In this document: piece after piece, positions 35,033 to 43,265 of the stretch
How positions within the stretch are numbered: the stretch's first letter is position 1
Layout: every line of letters begins with the position of its first letter
Source: Pseudolactococcus reticulitermitis
GTDB lineage: Bacteria; Bacillota; Bacilli; Lactobacillales; Streptococcaceae
Length of the DNA stretch: 64,000 nt
Assembly (NCBI RefSeq): GCF_002260845.1
Contig: NZ_BEDT01000006.1
Span: 1-64,000 of the forward strand
Direction of reading: 5' to 3'
Notes under the pieces: generated by a model
The model's input: only the letters and a program-made list of their open reading frames with translations
Told to the model about the DNA's origin: nothing
The model's database searches: none
Program-made: the position numbers and the translations under genes

Positions 35033-36286
35033 ATGAAAAATAGTAAAAAAACTGCTGCAAAATTAATCGCTGCTGGCATTATCGGTGGTGCCGTTTCACT
35101 AGGTGGTAATATCGCCTACGACCATTTTACAGGTAAGGTGCCAGCACCGAGCAACCAAACTAGTACCAACAAGGTGTCCAATGTCTCCTATAAGGTATCA
35201 AGTGGTACAACCAAAGCAATCGCTAAGGTCTCTGACGCAGTTGTCTCAGTGATTAATTATCAAAAAACAACAGCAAGTAGCAGTTCATTAGACGAGCTTT
35301 TCGGCAATGATTCATCATCTGCTAGTAAAGATGGTGCTAAAGAGCAACCCGCAGGTGAAGGGTCTGGTGTCATCTACAAAAAGGATGGCGACGACGCCTA
35401 TGTCGTGACCAACAACCATGTCGTAGACGGCGCAAGTTCGCTCGAAATCTTGCTCTCAAATGGCAATAAGGTCAAAGGTACCCTCGTCGGAAAAGATGTT
35501 TACAGCGATTTAGCAGTCATCAAAATCCCAGCAAAAGAAGTCACAAAAGTCGCTGAATTTGGCGATTCTGCTAAACTCACGGTCGGCGAACCTGCGATTG
35601 CCATCGGCTCTCCTCTTGGCAGTGAATATGCCAACTCAGCTACTGAGGGCATCATCTCTAGCTTGTCACGCAAGGTCATCATGCAAAACGAAAGCAAGGA
35701 AACCGTCAATGTCAATGCCATCCAAACAGATGCGGCGATTAACCCCGGCAACTCAGGCGGTGCCTTGCTCAATGTTGAAGGCCAAGTCATCGGCATCAAC
35801 TCAAGCAAAATCTCTGCGACCGGCTCATCTTCACAAGATGTCTCTGTTGAAGGCATGGGCTTTGCCATTCCGTCCAATGACGTTGTTGCCATCATCGACA
35901 AGCTCGAAAAAGACGGCGAAATCAAACGACCAGCCCTCGGGGTGCAAATGGTTGATCTGACAGGACTCAACTCACGCTATACCGAAGAGCTCAAACTTCC
36001 TGACGATGTCACAGCAGGTGTCGTCATCGCCAAAGTTCAAAAAGGCCTCCCAGCCGATACTGCTGGTCTTAAAAAATACGATGTGATCACGAAAATCGGT
36101 GATACTAAAGTAGCAACAAGTACAGAACTTCAAAGCGCCCTTTACAAATACAGTATTGGCGACGAGATGAAAGTGACTTACTATCGTGAGGGCAAAGAAA
36201 AAACAGCAACTGTGAAACTCGCTGCTTCCTCTGATAAGTTAGATTTTAAAGATACTGAGTCAGCCAAAGCTGAACAAGATAAATAA
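35033..36286 (+). CDS. htrA: Surface serine protease HtrA/DegP
   Basis: 417 residues. A short cytoplasmic N-terminus and a signal anchor (about 10-28) are followed by a Ser-rich linker. The trypsin-like domain has the triad His129 (NNHVV), Asp159 (YSDLAV) and Ser241 (NPGNSGGAL). One PDZ domain (about 290-395) completes it. It degrades misfolded exported proteins at the cell surface and processes secreted proteins. AAAGGAAG precedes the ATG. It is transcribed away from rlmH with the DnaA-box cluster between, and ends at its own terminator. Confidence 0.96.
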   Translation: MKNSKKTAAKLIAAGIIGGAVSLGGNIAYDHFTGKVPAPSNQTSTNKVSNVSYKVSSGTTKAIAKVSDAVVSVINYQKTTASSSSLDELFGNDSSSASKDGAKEQPAGEGSGVIYKKDGDDAYVVTNNHVVDGASSLEILLSNGNKVKGTLVGKDVYSDLAVIKIPAKEVTKVAEFGDSAKLTVGEPAIAIGSPLGSEYANSATEGIISSLSRKVIMQNESKETVNVNAIQTDAAINPGNSGGALLNVEGQVIGINSSKISATGSSSQDVSVEGMGFAIPSNDVVAIIDKLEKDGEIKRPALGVQMVDLTGLNSRYTEELKLPDDVTAGVVIAKVQKGLPADTAGLKKYDVITKIGDTKVATSTELQSALYKYSIGDEMKVTYYREGKEKTATVKLAASSDKLDFKDTESAKAEQDK

Positions 36287-36291
36287 ATCAA

Positions 36292-36323
36292 AAATCACGC
36301 CGTTGCAAGCGTGATTTTTTTGG
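36292..36323 (+). terminator. htrA terminator
   Basis: AAATCACGC pairs with GCGTGATTT, followed by a T7 run, five bases after the stop codon. Confidence 0.85.
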
Positions 36324-36347
36324 TTACACTCTCATCTGAAAAAAGTA

Positions 36348-36380
36348 CAAAAAAACTTCCGTCTAGTCTGACGAAAGTTT
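36348..36380 (-). terminator. tRNA-Glu terminator
   Basis: AACTTTCGTC pairs with GACGGAAGTT on the minus strand, followed by T7, just beyond the tRNA 3' end. Confidence 0.75.
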
Positions 36381-36384
36381 GGGA

Positions 36385-36456
36385 TAGTCCGTACGGGATT
36401 CGAACCCGTGATACCGCCGTGAAAAGGCGGTGTCTTAACCCCTTGACCAACGGACC
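36385..36456 (-). tRNA. tRNA-Glu (UUC)
   Basis: A 72-base cloverleaf on the minus strand has acceptor GGUCCGU/ACGGACU (first pair G-U), anticodon loop UUUUCAC in a CCGCC/GGCGG stem giving UUC, and T loop UUCGAAU. CCA is not encoded. It stands alone between htrA and the glycosyltransferases with its own promoter and terminator. Confidence 0.95.
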
Positions 36457-36498
36457 GAGGTGTTGATTTGTTGCCGTTCTTCCTCAGCAACATAAATC

Positions 36499-36527
36499 AT
36501 TATATCGTAAAATTAAAAACAGGTCAA
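36499..36527 (-). promoter_or_regulatory. tRNA-Glu promoter
   Basis: TTGACC (36522-36527), 17 bases, TATAAT (36499-36504) on the minus strand, about 43 bases before the tRNA. Confidence 0.75.
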
Positions 36528-36616
36528 GCCTTTTTTGAAAAAAAAATGATATTTTTTCATGAATATCTGCTTTTCTTGAATTTACGCCATTAGTCTGATG
36601 TTTCCTATTGATTTTC

Positions 36617-36625
36617 TGCTATAAT
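36617..36625 (+). promoter_or_regulatory. Glycosyltransferase operon promoter
   Basis: Extended -10 TGCTATAAT ends 11 bases before the ATG at 36637. No clear -35 and no ribosome-binding site, so the leader would be only a few bases. Confidence 0.55.
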
Positions 36626-36636
36626 AGACATAAGTT

Positions 36637-37635
36637 ATGAAAATTTTACTCTATTTAGAAGCCGAAAAATTCTTACGTAAATCTGGCATTGGCCGTGCCA
36701 TCCACCATCAAAAGCGAGCATTAGACATTGCTGGCGTTGACTATACGACAAATCCTCACGAGGATTTTGATATTGCGCATATTAACACTTACGGCATCAA
36801 AAGCGTCATGCTGCTTTTTCGTGCGAAGCGCATGGGTAAAAAAGTCATCTACCACGGTCATTCGACAAAAGAAGATTTCAGAAATTCATTTATCGGTTCC
36901 AATTTATTCGCACCGATTGTCAAGAAATACCTGACCTTTTTATACCGCCATGCTGATTTGGTGATCACGCCAACTGACTACTCAAAACAGCTCATCACCT
37001 CCTATGGAGTGAACGTTCCTGTCGTTGCCATTTCAAACGGCATTGACTTGAATAAATATCGCCACTCTCCTGAAAAAGAGCAGGCTTTTAAAGATCACTT
37101 CCACGTCTTGCCCGACCAAAAGATCGTCATGTGTGCAGGGCTGTATTTTAAACGCAAGGGCATCGATGATTTCGTCAAGGTCGCGGAAATGATGCCAGAT
37201 GTTCGGTTTATCTGGTTTGGCGAGACCAACCTTTGGACGATTCCTGGTTGGGTGCGGCGCTTGGTCAAGAAAAATCACCCCGCAAATGTCGAGTTTCCGG
37301 GTTATATCAAGGGCGATATTTATGAGGGCGCGATGACCGCTAGCGACGTTTTCTTCTTCCCATCTCGTGAGGAGACTGAGGGGATTGTCGTTCTAGAGGC
37401 GCTCGCGTCTGATCAAAATGTTGTCGCCCGCGATATTCCGGTCTATGGTGGCTGGCTTGACCATCACGCAGCTACCCTTGTTTCAACGAATGATGACTTT
37501 GTCTCTGCCCTCAGGGGTGTGCTAGATGGCGAGATAGACAAACGGGAAGCCGGTCGTCGTGTCGCTGAGAGCCGATCGATTGAGAGTATCTCAAGTCAAC
37601 TCGTCGCAGCTTACCGACAGGTTTTAGACAATTAA
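36637..37635 (+). CDS. GT4 glycosyltransferase, CpoA-like
   Basis: 332 residues of the GT-B fold, family GT4. The C-terminal half has GLYFKRKGIDDFV and the donor-binding EX7E motif in EETEGIVVLEAL. In streptococci, CpoA-type enzymes add the second sugar to monoglucosyl-diacylglycerol, making the glycolipid that anchors lipoteichoic acid. The order (this gene, a second GT4, then DUF1797) is the streptococcal glycolipid operon order. Acceptor and sugar are inferred from that context. Confidence 0.8.
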   Translation: MKILLYLEAEKFLRKSGIGRAIHHQKRALDIAGVDYTTNPHEDFDIAHINTYGIKSVMLLFRAKRMGKKVIYHGHSTKEDFRNSFIGSNLFAPIVKKYLTFLYRHADLVITPTDYSKQLITSYGVNVPVVAISNGIDLNKYRHSPEKEQAFKDHFHVLPDQKIVMCAGLYFKRKGIDDFVKVAEMMPDVRFIWFGETNLWTIPGWVRRLVKKNHPANVEFPGYIKGDIYEGAMTASDVFFFPSREETEGIVVLEALASDQNVVARDIPVYGGWLDHHAATLVSTNDDFVSALRGVLDGEIDKREAGRRVAESRSIESISSQLVAAYRQVLDN

Positions 37636-37688
37636 TTTAAGACAGCTGTTAACGACCCAAGTCGTTTTCAATCTCTAAAGGAGTTTTT

Positions 37689-39020
37689 ATGAGAATTGGT
37701 CTTTTTACTGACTCTTACTTACCACAGGTTTCAGGTGTCGCCACGTCAATTGAAACCTTAGCCAACCAGCTCACCCAAATGGGCCATCAGGTCTTTATTT
37801 TTACGACAACAGATCCCCACGCTGACCCAAATGATGATCAAGACAACGTCATTCGTTTGCGTAGTATTCCTTTGATTTCCCTAGCTGAGCGTCGGATTGT
37901 CCTCAAAGGTGTGGTCGCTGCTTATCAAGTTGCCAAAAGGTATCATCTCGATATTATTCATACCCAAACCGAGTTTGGGGTTGGCATATTAGGAAAACTG
38001 GTAGCGAGACAGCTTAAAATTCCTGTGATTCATACCTTGCACACGAAATACGAAGATTATGTCCATTATATTGCCAAGGGCAAAATTCTGCGACCTGGCA
38101 TGGTCAAATATGTGATCAAAAGCTATCTCTTTGGTGTAGACGGGATTATTGTCCCTAGTGCAATCGTTCTTGACATTGTCAATGGGTATGGTGTCAATCT
38201 TGAAAAACGGGTCATTCCGACTGGTATTGAGCTGGATAAGTTTGTCCGTCCTGAAATTACAGCAGACGCTTGTGCTGATTTGCGTTCAAGCCTTGGCATC
38301 CAACCTGATGAAACGATGTTATTATCATTATCCCGCATTGCCGAAGAAAAAAATATCCAATCTGTCGTTAAAAGTTTAGTAACCGTTCGCGAGCAAGCCA
38401 AGGTTAAACTTGTGATTGTCGGGAGTGGTCCTTATGCCGATAAGCTGAAAAAACTGGTTAAGTCGTTAGACTTAGATGACATCGTGATTTTCACAGGTCT
38501 TGTCGATAATGATCAGACGGCTTATTACTATAAGGCGGCGGATTTCTTCATCTCTGCTTCGACGAGTGAGACACAGGGGCTGACTTATATCGAGGCGCTC
38601 GCCTCTGGCACACCTGTTTTAGCTACGGACAATGCCTACCTCCAAACTTTGATTACCGAACCTATCTTTGGTCGCCTCTTTGCGACTGATGATGCCATTG
38701 CAGCAACGATTTTAGCTGCCATCACAGAAACCCCTGACTTTGACCAAGCCCGCTATGATCAAAAACTTTACGAGATTTCGGCGGAAAACTTCGCCCTGCG
38801 TGTCTACGAGTTCTATCTGGATAAAATCATCTCAAATGATCAATATCTGGCGCAAAAAGGCGAGTCTATCCCGCGGCGAACAGCTCGACTGGTGCGTCAA
38901 GCACCAGTTAAAACGGCGAGAACCGTTGTTCGAACGCCAAAAAAAGTCGCCTATTTTGCGAAAAAAGCGATCAAACACGCCAAAATTCTCGATAAGTATG
39001 GTAAAATAAAGTTAAAATAA
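37689..39020 (+). CDS. Diacylglycerol glucosyltransferase (GT4)
   Basis: 443 residues. The N-terminus MRIGLFTDSYLPQVSGVATS is typical of alpha-monoglucosyldiacylglycerol synthases. The donor EX7E motif is in SETQGLTYIEALASG. The last 60 residues are strongly basic (RTARLVRQAPVKTARTVVR), suited to the membrane surface. It transfers glucose to diacylglycerol in the first step of glycolipid synthesis. AAAGGAG precedes the ATG, 53 bases after the first GT gene. Probably one operon with both neighbours. Confidence 0.85.
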   Translation: MRIGLFTDSYLPQVSGVATSIETLANQLTQMGHQVFIFTTTDPHADPNDDQDNVIRLRSIPLISLAERRIVLKGVVAAYQVAKRYHLDIIHTQTEFGVGILGKLVARQLKIPVIHTLHTKYEDYVHYIAKGKILRPGMVKYVIKSYLFGVDGIIVPSAIVLDIVNGYGVNLEKRVIPTGIELDKFVRPEITADACADLRSSLGIQPDETMLLSLSRIAEEKNIQSVVKSLVTVREQAKVKLVIVGSGPYADKLKKLVKSLDLDDIVIFTGLVDNDQTAYYYKAADFFISASTSETQGLTYIEALASGTPVLATDNAYLQTLITEPIFGRLFATDDAIAATILAAITETPDFDQARYDQKLYEISAENFALRVYEFYLDKIISNDQYLAQKGESIPRRTARLVRQAPVKTARTVVRTPKKVAYFAKKAIKHAKILDKYGKIKLK

Positions 39021-39079
39021 TAAAACTTAAAACGATTAATAGGTTGTTTTAACATCTTACATAAAGGAATCTGTATAAA

Positions 39080-39304
39080 ATGAAATCTCATCTCTCTGCT
39101 ATCCTCAACCGATTGGAAAAACTTGTCGCATCAGGCGATCCAAAAGACACTTTCAATTTTGAAAAAGATGAACAAGTTCAAATCACTGTCAGCTTTGACG
39201 GCGAAAACCAAGTTTTCATCGTCAAATATCCAAAAATCAAAGAAACATCTGATTTTGATAGCATCGACCTTGTGGCGATGGAAATCTTTGACTTGATTTA
39301 TTAA
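39080..39304 (+). CDS. DUF1797 (YkuJ-like) protein
   Basis: 74 residues, cytoplasmic, alpha/beta, with no catalytic residues evident. MKSHLSAILNRLEKL and VQITVSFDGE are typical of the YkuJ family (PF08796). Role unknown. It follows the two glycosyltransferases after 59 bases with AAAGGAA before the ATG, and ends at a strong terminator. Confidence 0.8.
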   Translation: MKSHLSAILNRLEKLVASGDPKDTFNFEKDEQVQITVSFDGENQVFIVKYPKIKETSDFDSIDLVAMEIFDLIY

Positions 39305-39310
39305 TAGACG

Positions 39311-39349
39311 AAAACCAGCCAAATCGTTGTGACTTGGCTGGTTTTTTTG
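39311..39349 (+). terminator. Glycolipid operon terminator
   Basis: AAAACCAGCCAA pairs with TTGGCTGGTTTT, followed by further T. Confidence 0.85.
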
Positions 39350-39377
39350 TTTATCTGGATGCGGAGGAAAAATGATT

Positions 39378-39752
39378 TTATTTAGAAGATAGTATTTCTT
39401 TTATTATCTTTTGATATTGTTCAGCTTGAAGTACGACTGTTCTTATTTCATCATTTGTACCTACATAGCCTTTCATCATTTTATCTAAACTTTCAAAGAA
39501 AACATTTGAGTTATGCCCGCCACTAATACCATTTCTACCAACTCCCTCCACATTCTTCAAATGATTTCCCGCATTTTCTCCTACTGGAATATTATTAATC
39601 TGTTTAGTCCCACTAGCAGTCGTAATCTTATAACTCGCATAAGTAAAGCCCAACATCTGAATAGCTTGACCAACTTCGGTTTCGTTCAACCACGTCGCAA
39701 CATCTTCTACATGCTGAGATGTTGATATAATGGTACCAAGTGCGCCATTATA
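39378..39752 (-). pseudogene. Remnant of a polymorphic toxin C-terminal domain
   Basis: The frame is open from a stop at 39753-39755 to 39378 (124 codons) with no convincing start; the first usable codon is TTG at 39689 and it has no ribosome-binding site. The encoded stretch TSQHVEDVATWLNETEVGQ, then NIPVGENAGNHLKN, then GISGGHNSNVFF looks like the nuclease tail of an LXG toxin. The G-GHN-F segment resembles the catalytic block of several toxin RNase families. The N-terminal LXG part and linker are missing. It is best read as the oldest discarded toxin cassette of this locus. Confidence 0.55.
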
Positions 39753-39846
39753 CTATTGAAGATTATTCAAAAAAGACAAAGCGCAATGACTTCTTACACC
39801 TTGCCAATATTACGAACAAATAATTTTATGATTATCTGACTTTATT

Positions 39847-40038
39847 TTACAAACCTAAAGCTGTTTTCACTTCTGATAAAAGTTGTTCATATTCTACTTT
39901 ATCGCTAGGGGTTTCGGCAATTCTTTCATTGACGACTTCTACCAAATAGTCATAAAATTCATCAAAATTTAGATAAACATTTTGTAATCATTTTTATCCT
40001 TCTTCATGACAAAAAGTAAAAATTAATACTTCTTTCAT
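39847..40038 (-). pseudogene. Decayed small gene, immunity-like position
   Basis: The ATG (40036-40038) overlaps the stop of the upstream gene as TAATG. The frame reads MKEVLIFTFCHEEG, then two stops, then continues in the same frame as LQNVYLNFDEFYDYLVEVV and on to VKTALGL-stop. The second part looks like a genuine acidic helical protein. Total about 63 codons. Its place after a toxin and an immunity remnant suggests another immunity protein, but I do not recognise the family. Confidence 0.45.
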
Positions 40039-40456
40039 TATAAATTTTTTATCTCTATACTCACTTGCTCTTTTAAACCTTCATCAATCGCCTTATTTAG
40101 TCTATCAATTAAATTATTACCATCACTTGTTATAAAATATTCTGCTAAATTTGTTATATCTGAACTTATATTTCTCCCCCCCATGGTAGTGTTTTTCCTA
40201 AATCCTCAGCATCCCAGACAATTTTATCAGGAGAAAGTTTACTAAACTCTTGTTTTATCTCTTCCAATTCATTTTTAGCATCTTTTAGTTTATCTAAAGA
40301 CAAACTTCCTGAATATAATTCATTCATTATTATCGGAAATTTACTTCCCCACTCTCCCTCTTCTAAATCAATACATATTGTTGAGAAAAATGAATGAAAG
40401 AAATCATCCGTTCCAACAGAAAACTATAAAAAATCTACTTTTATACCAACTACCAT
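40038..40456 (-). pseudogene. Broken immunity protein gene (Imm70-like)
   Basis: GAGGTGAG precedes the ATG five bases after the orphan toxin cassette. The frame reads MVVGIKVDFL, then TAG, then FSVGTDDFFHSFFSTICID and on to AEDLGKTLPWGG. At a run of seven G (about 40184-40190 on the plus strand) it must shift by one to continue as ISSDITNLAEYFITSDGNN to IEIKNL-stop. The repaired product, about 138 residues, resembles the Imm70 group of small immunity proteins; that match is from memory. Two lesions make it inactive as read. Confidence 0.6.
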
Positions 40457-40461
40457 TTTTC

Positions 40462-40944
40462 TCACCTCTTAAATATGATCTCTACATCAACTTTAGTTTT
40501 TTCTAAAATTCTTTGCCTAATTTCTTTTAAAACATCATTCGTAACATTTTGACCTCTAATATCTACCAAAATAGTTTGATTAGTTCCTAAAGGCAAATTA
40601 TCAACTCTATTCTTTATTTGCCCACTAACATTATTGACTAAGTTATTCCTTCCAGAGTTAGTCTGAACATCATAGTTTTTAACTTCTATGCTATGTCCAT
40701 CTTTGTATAATTCTGGACGTGTGCTTCCTTTTGTTCCATAAGGCACTTTCCCCGTCGCTTTTATAGCCTTAGCTGTCGTTACTCCCGCAACAACACCTGC
40801 AATGGCACTCTCTGCTGGTCTGAAATAATACTCAAATCTCGCAATTCTGCCCTCAACACCATTCATACTATCCACAGTCATCTTCTCTGCCTGATTATAT
40901 GAAACAGTCTTGTACTGGTCTTTTTTGAGCTTAACACCCTTCAC
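40462..40944 (-). CDS. Orphan LXG toxin C-terminal cassette (REase-like)
   Basis: 160 residues. The first 68 repeat the linker of the full LXG toxin next door (GVKLKKDQYKTVSYNQ to ATGKVPYG), encoded by a 197-bp direct repeat. The remaining 90 are a different toxin tail: GHSIEVKNYD with a D...E-x-K pattern of PD-(D/E)XK nucleases, then NVSGQIKNRV and TILVDIRGQ. There is no LXG domain, and the only start is a GTG without a ribosome-binding site. This is the expected form of a silent replacement tail that becomes active after recombination through the shared linker. Confidence 0.7.
   Translation of the reverse strand: MKGVKLKKDQYKTVSYNQAEKMTVDSMNGVEGRIARFEYYFRPAESAIAGVVAGVTTAKAIKATGKVPYGTKGSTRPELYKDGHSIEVKNYDVQTNSGRNNLVNNVSGQIKNRVDNLPLGTNQTILVDIRGQNVTNDVLKEIRQRILEKTKVDVEIIFKR
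40736..40932 (-). repeat. Linker direct repeat, copy A (orphan cassette)
   Basis: 197 bases matching 41825-42021 with 11 mismatches and no gaps, in the same orientation. It encodes the linker before the toxin tail, so recombination between the copies would swap tails and delete the intervening immunity gene. Confidence 0.9.
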
Positions 40945-40956
40945 ATTTTAAACAAA

Positions 40957-41355
40957 TTATTCTTTAGGGTGATTTTTATAATAAACATTTATGCTACTAA
41001 TATTACTACGAGAATCATATTCTGACTCAATCATTCCCCAACTGCATTTTTCTCCTGAAACAATTTGGTAAGATGATAAAATTTTATCATGAATTTTTTT
41101 TCGTTCATTTTCTGTTTCTACTGTAAAATCAAAATCAACATTTAAAAGAGATAAATAATAAATTATTCCATCTCTAAAGAATAAACTTACAATGTATTTT
41201 TTAGCATCAATTATTTGTGGCTCTGCTAGATAAATAATTTTATCAGGATCTTGATTATTATAAAAAGAAGTTTTCTTAAAATCTAAAAATGTCAGATTAG
41301 AGTTAATTTTTAAATCTGGGTAAATCATCATATTGCCTGTTTGTAAATCTATCAT
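40957..41355 (-). CDS. Probable immunity protein for the LXG toxin
   Basis: 132 residues, cytoplasmic, alpha/beta, with no signal or membrane segment. I do not recognise the family. It lies 15 bases after the full-length toxin, before the orphan cassette, which is where the cognate immunity gene always lies in LXG loci. The base composition is more AT-rich than the flanking housekeeping genes, as is the whole toxin-tail region. Function inferred only from position. Confidence 0.6.
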   Translation of the reverse strand: MIDLQTGNMMIYPDLKINSNLTFLDFKKTSFYNNQDPDKIIYLAEPQIIDAKKYIVSLFFRDGIIYYLSLLNVDFDFTVETENERKKIHDKILSSYQIVSGEKCSWGMIESEYDSRSNISSINVYYKNHPKE

Positions 41356-41370
41356 ATTACTAAAACTCCT

Positions 41371-42909
41371 TTATTCTAAAGTTATACTTGAAGTTGGTTT
41401 TAAACTTCCTGATTTTATCAAGTCGTCAATATCTGGTATAAACAGTTGCGTACTTCCACCATTTCCAAACTGTTTATTAGCTATAGTTCTACTAATTCCT
41501 CCCCTTATATCACTAGTTATTTCATATCCTTGCATAGTATTTCTATAGCCAAATATAGGGTGTTTTTCAACTTGTAAACCATTAAATAGATTATCAGCAA
41601 AACCACTTGCTTCCTCTATCGCACTCGTAGTTGTAAAATATTCAGTACCATTTGGCTCTCCTCTATAAACTATACTCCCTTTTTTAATGACAACATCTTG
41701 GTAGTTATCAATCCCTGGGTATTTTCCTTTCCCTTGCCATTTTTTTGCAGTTACACTTGGGCTAGTTTCTGCTGAAAAATGAGTACCACTAAATTCCAAT
41801 TCTTTGGATTGCAATCCATTATCCCCATAAGGTACTTTCCCCGTCGCTTTTATAGCCTTAGCAGTCGTTACTCCCGCAACAACACCCGCAAGCGCACTCT
41901 CTGCTGGTCTGAAATAATACTCAAATCTCGCAATTCTGCCCTCAATGCCATCCATACTATCCACAGTCATTTTCTCTGCTTGATTATATGAAACGGTCTT
42001 GTACTGGTCTTTTTTGAGCTTGTCGCCTTTTTTCTGTAGATATTTGTACAAGTCCTTAAATTCTGGATGTTCTGCAAGATTAATCACAACGCCGTCTTTG
42101 ACAATGTACCAAATCACCACATCCGCATCCTCAAAAGAGACATCTGATGCAAACTCATTCTGACTAGCCAACTTAGCTTTCGCCCTATCCTTATAGACCA
42201 TGAGCTGACCGCCGTCTTTAAGGAACCTCTCTATTTCATCACTAAATTTTCGTTCATTTGCGACTTTACTAGCTTTTTCTATTGTCGCTACCCACGACAA
42301 ATCTTGTGGCACCATAAAAGTACCACTAGACGCATTCCAAGAACTTTTGACTTGTGCCAAACCTTGTTTAATCGAAGATTCTAAAGCATCAATTTCTGAA
42401 AAGATTTCAGGAGATGACGCATTAAATTCTCGAAGTCTATCCAACTTTTCAGAAAAAACATTATGCATATCTTGATATAACTGAATTTGTTCTTCATTGG
42501 CATAGAGTAATGTTGTCTTAATCAGGTCTGGCATTGGATAATACTCAATATTTGAACGAATATCATAAAGGGTTCTGATTTGTTGGTCGATTTGCGTAAG
42601 ATTTTCTATCAGCTCCGATTCTTTCCAATCACACGTGTCAACCCTAGCCGTATATTCTTCTGGAAACCTTTTGACCGCCTCTTTCGTTGCCTCTGAAAGC
42701 AATGCGCCACCTTGCGCTAAAGGATATAAAACGCTCATGAAATATTCTTTTGCCGAATCGTAAGTTTTTCCGCTCAATCCCTGACTATTGAAATAAAAAT
42801 CACTAATTGCTTTTTGTAAATTTTCATACCCTTTTACTCGACTATCACACCGTGTCGCAACACTATCAGCCTGCGTTCTGGCTTCAGATACATACATATC
42901 AATGCCCAT
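41371..42909 (-). CDS. LXG-domain type VII secreted toxin
   Basis: 512 residues. The N-terminal LXG domain (about 1-220) is helical and opens MGIDMYVSEARTQADSV; it is the export module recognised by the type VIIb (Esx/Yuk) system. A middle region and a repeat-encoded linker (KLKKDQYKTV to KVPYG, about 300-368) follow. The toxic tail is 369-512. The tail has KKGSIVYRGEPNGTEYFTT and GGISRTIANKQFGNGG; the YRG and FTTTS segments faintly recall ADP-ribosyltransferases, but the family is not assigned. The start overlaps the adaptor gene as TAATG. No secretion machinery genes are in the window. Confidence 0.82.
   Translation of the reverse strand: MGIDMYVSEARTQADSVATRCDSRVKGYENLQKAISDFYFNSQGLSGKTYDSAKEYFMSVLYPLAQGGALLSEATKEAVKRFPEEYTARVDTCDWKESELIENLTQIDQQIRTLYDIRSNIEYYPMPDLIKTTLLYANEEQIQLYQDMHNVFSEKLDRLREFNASSPEIFSEIDALESSIKQGLAQVKSSWNASSGTFMVPQDLSWVATIEKASKVANERKFSDEIERFLKDGGQLMVYKDRAKAKLASQNEFASDVSFEDADVVIWYIVKDGVVINLAEHPEFKDLYKYLQKKGDKLKKDQYKTVSYNQAEKMTVDSMDGIEGRIARFEYYFRPAESALAGVVAGVTTAKAIKATGKVPYGDNGLQSKELEFSGTHFSAETSPSVTAKKWQGKGKYPGIDNYQDVVIKKGSIVYRGEPNGTEYFTTTSAIEEASGFADNLFNGLQVEKHPIFGYRNTMQGYEITSDIRGGISRTIANKQFGNGGSTQLFIPDIDDLIKSGSLKPTSSITLE
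41825..42021 (-). repeat. Linker direct repeat, copy B (full-length toxin)
   Basis: Partner of 40736-40932, 186 of 197 bases identical. The junction with the variable tail falls just after the codons for KVPYG in both copies. Confidence 0.9.
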
Positions 42910-43265
42910 TATCTTCCCTCACTTTCTTCAAAAGCCAGTTTTTGTCTGTCATAACCAAGTTCTTCAAGGTCATAAATGATTTGTCGTCTATTGCCCTGTA
43001 ATTCTTCTGAGGCTTGGTCTAAATCGGACAATATTCGCTTTGTTTTAAAGTCAAGTTCTCCCATTTTTTGATTCAAAAAACTGGTTAATTCGCTTTCAGT
43101 ATGATAAAATTTTTCACTCAAATCATAGAAAAAACGTTGTTCTTGTTGTGAAAAATTTCGATAATACTCAGTCACTGATTCAACTTGCTGAGTTTCAGCC
43201 ATGATTCTGTCTTCTTGCTCTTGTAGTTCTCGTTCTCTAAAGTTCAATTCTTCCCAAGTAGCCAT
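42909..43265 (-). CDS. LXG adaptor, DUF3958-like (Lap2 type)
   Basis: 118 residues, almost entirely charged helix (REREL, QEQEDRI and similar heptads), forming a helical hairpin. It matches by size, composition and position the DUF3958 adaptors (Lap2) that bind the LXG domain and target the toxin to the type VII secretion system in Streptococcus intermedius. It overlaps the genes on both sides by one base (TAATG). Cytoplasmic chaperone-like role expected. Confidence 0.72.
   Translation of the reverse strand: MATWEELNFRERELQEQEDRIMAETQQVESVTEYYRNFSQQEQRFFYDLSEKFYHTESELTSFLNQKMGELDFKTKRILSDLDQASEELQGNRRQIIYDLEELGYDRQKLAFEESEGR

Noticed and set aside
36349-36636. Small protein gene between htrA and the glycosyltransferases
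   Set aside because: The stretch is filled by tRNA-Glu, its promoter and its terminator.
39690-41830. Insertion sequence as the cause of the decayed toxin region
   Set aside because: No transposase fragments, terminal inverted repeats or target duplications were seen; the duplicated piece is coding linker.
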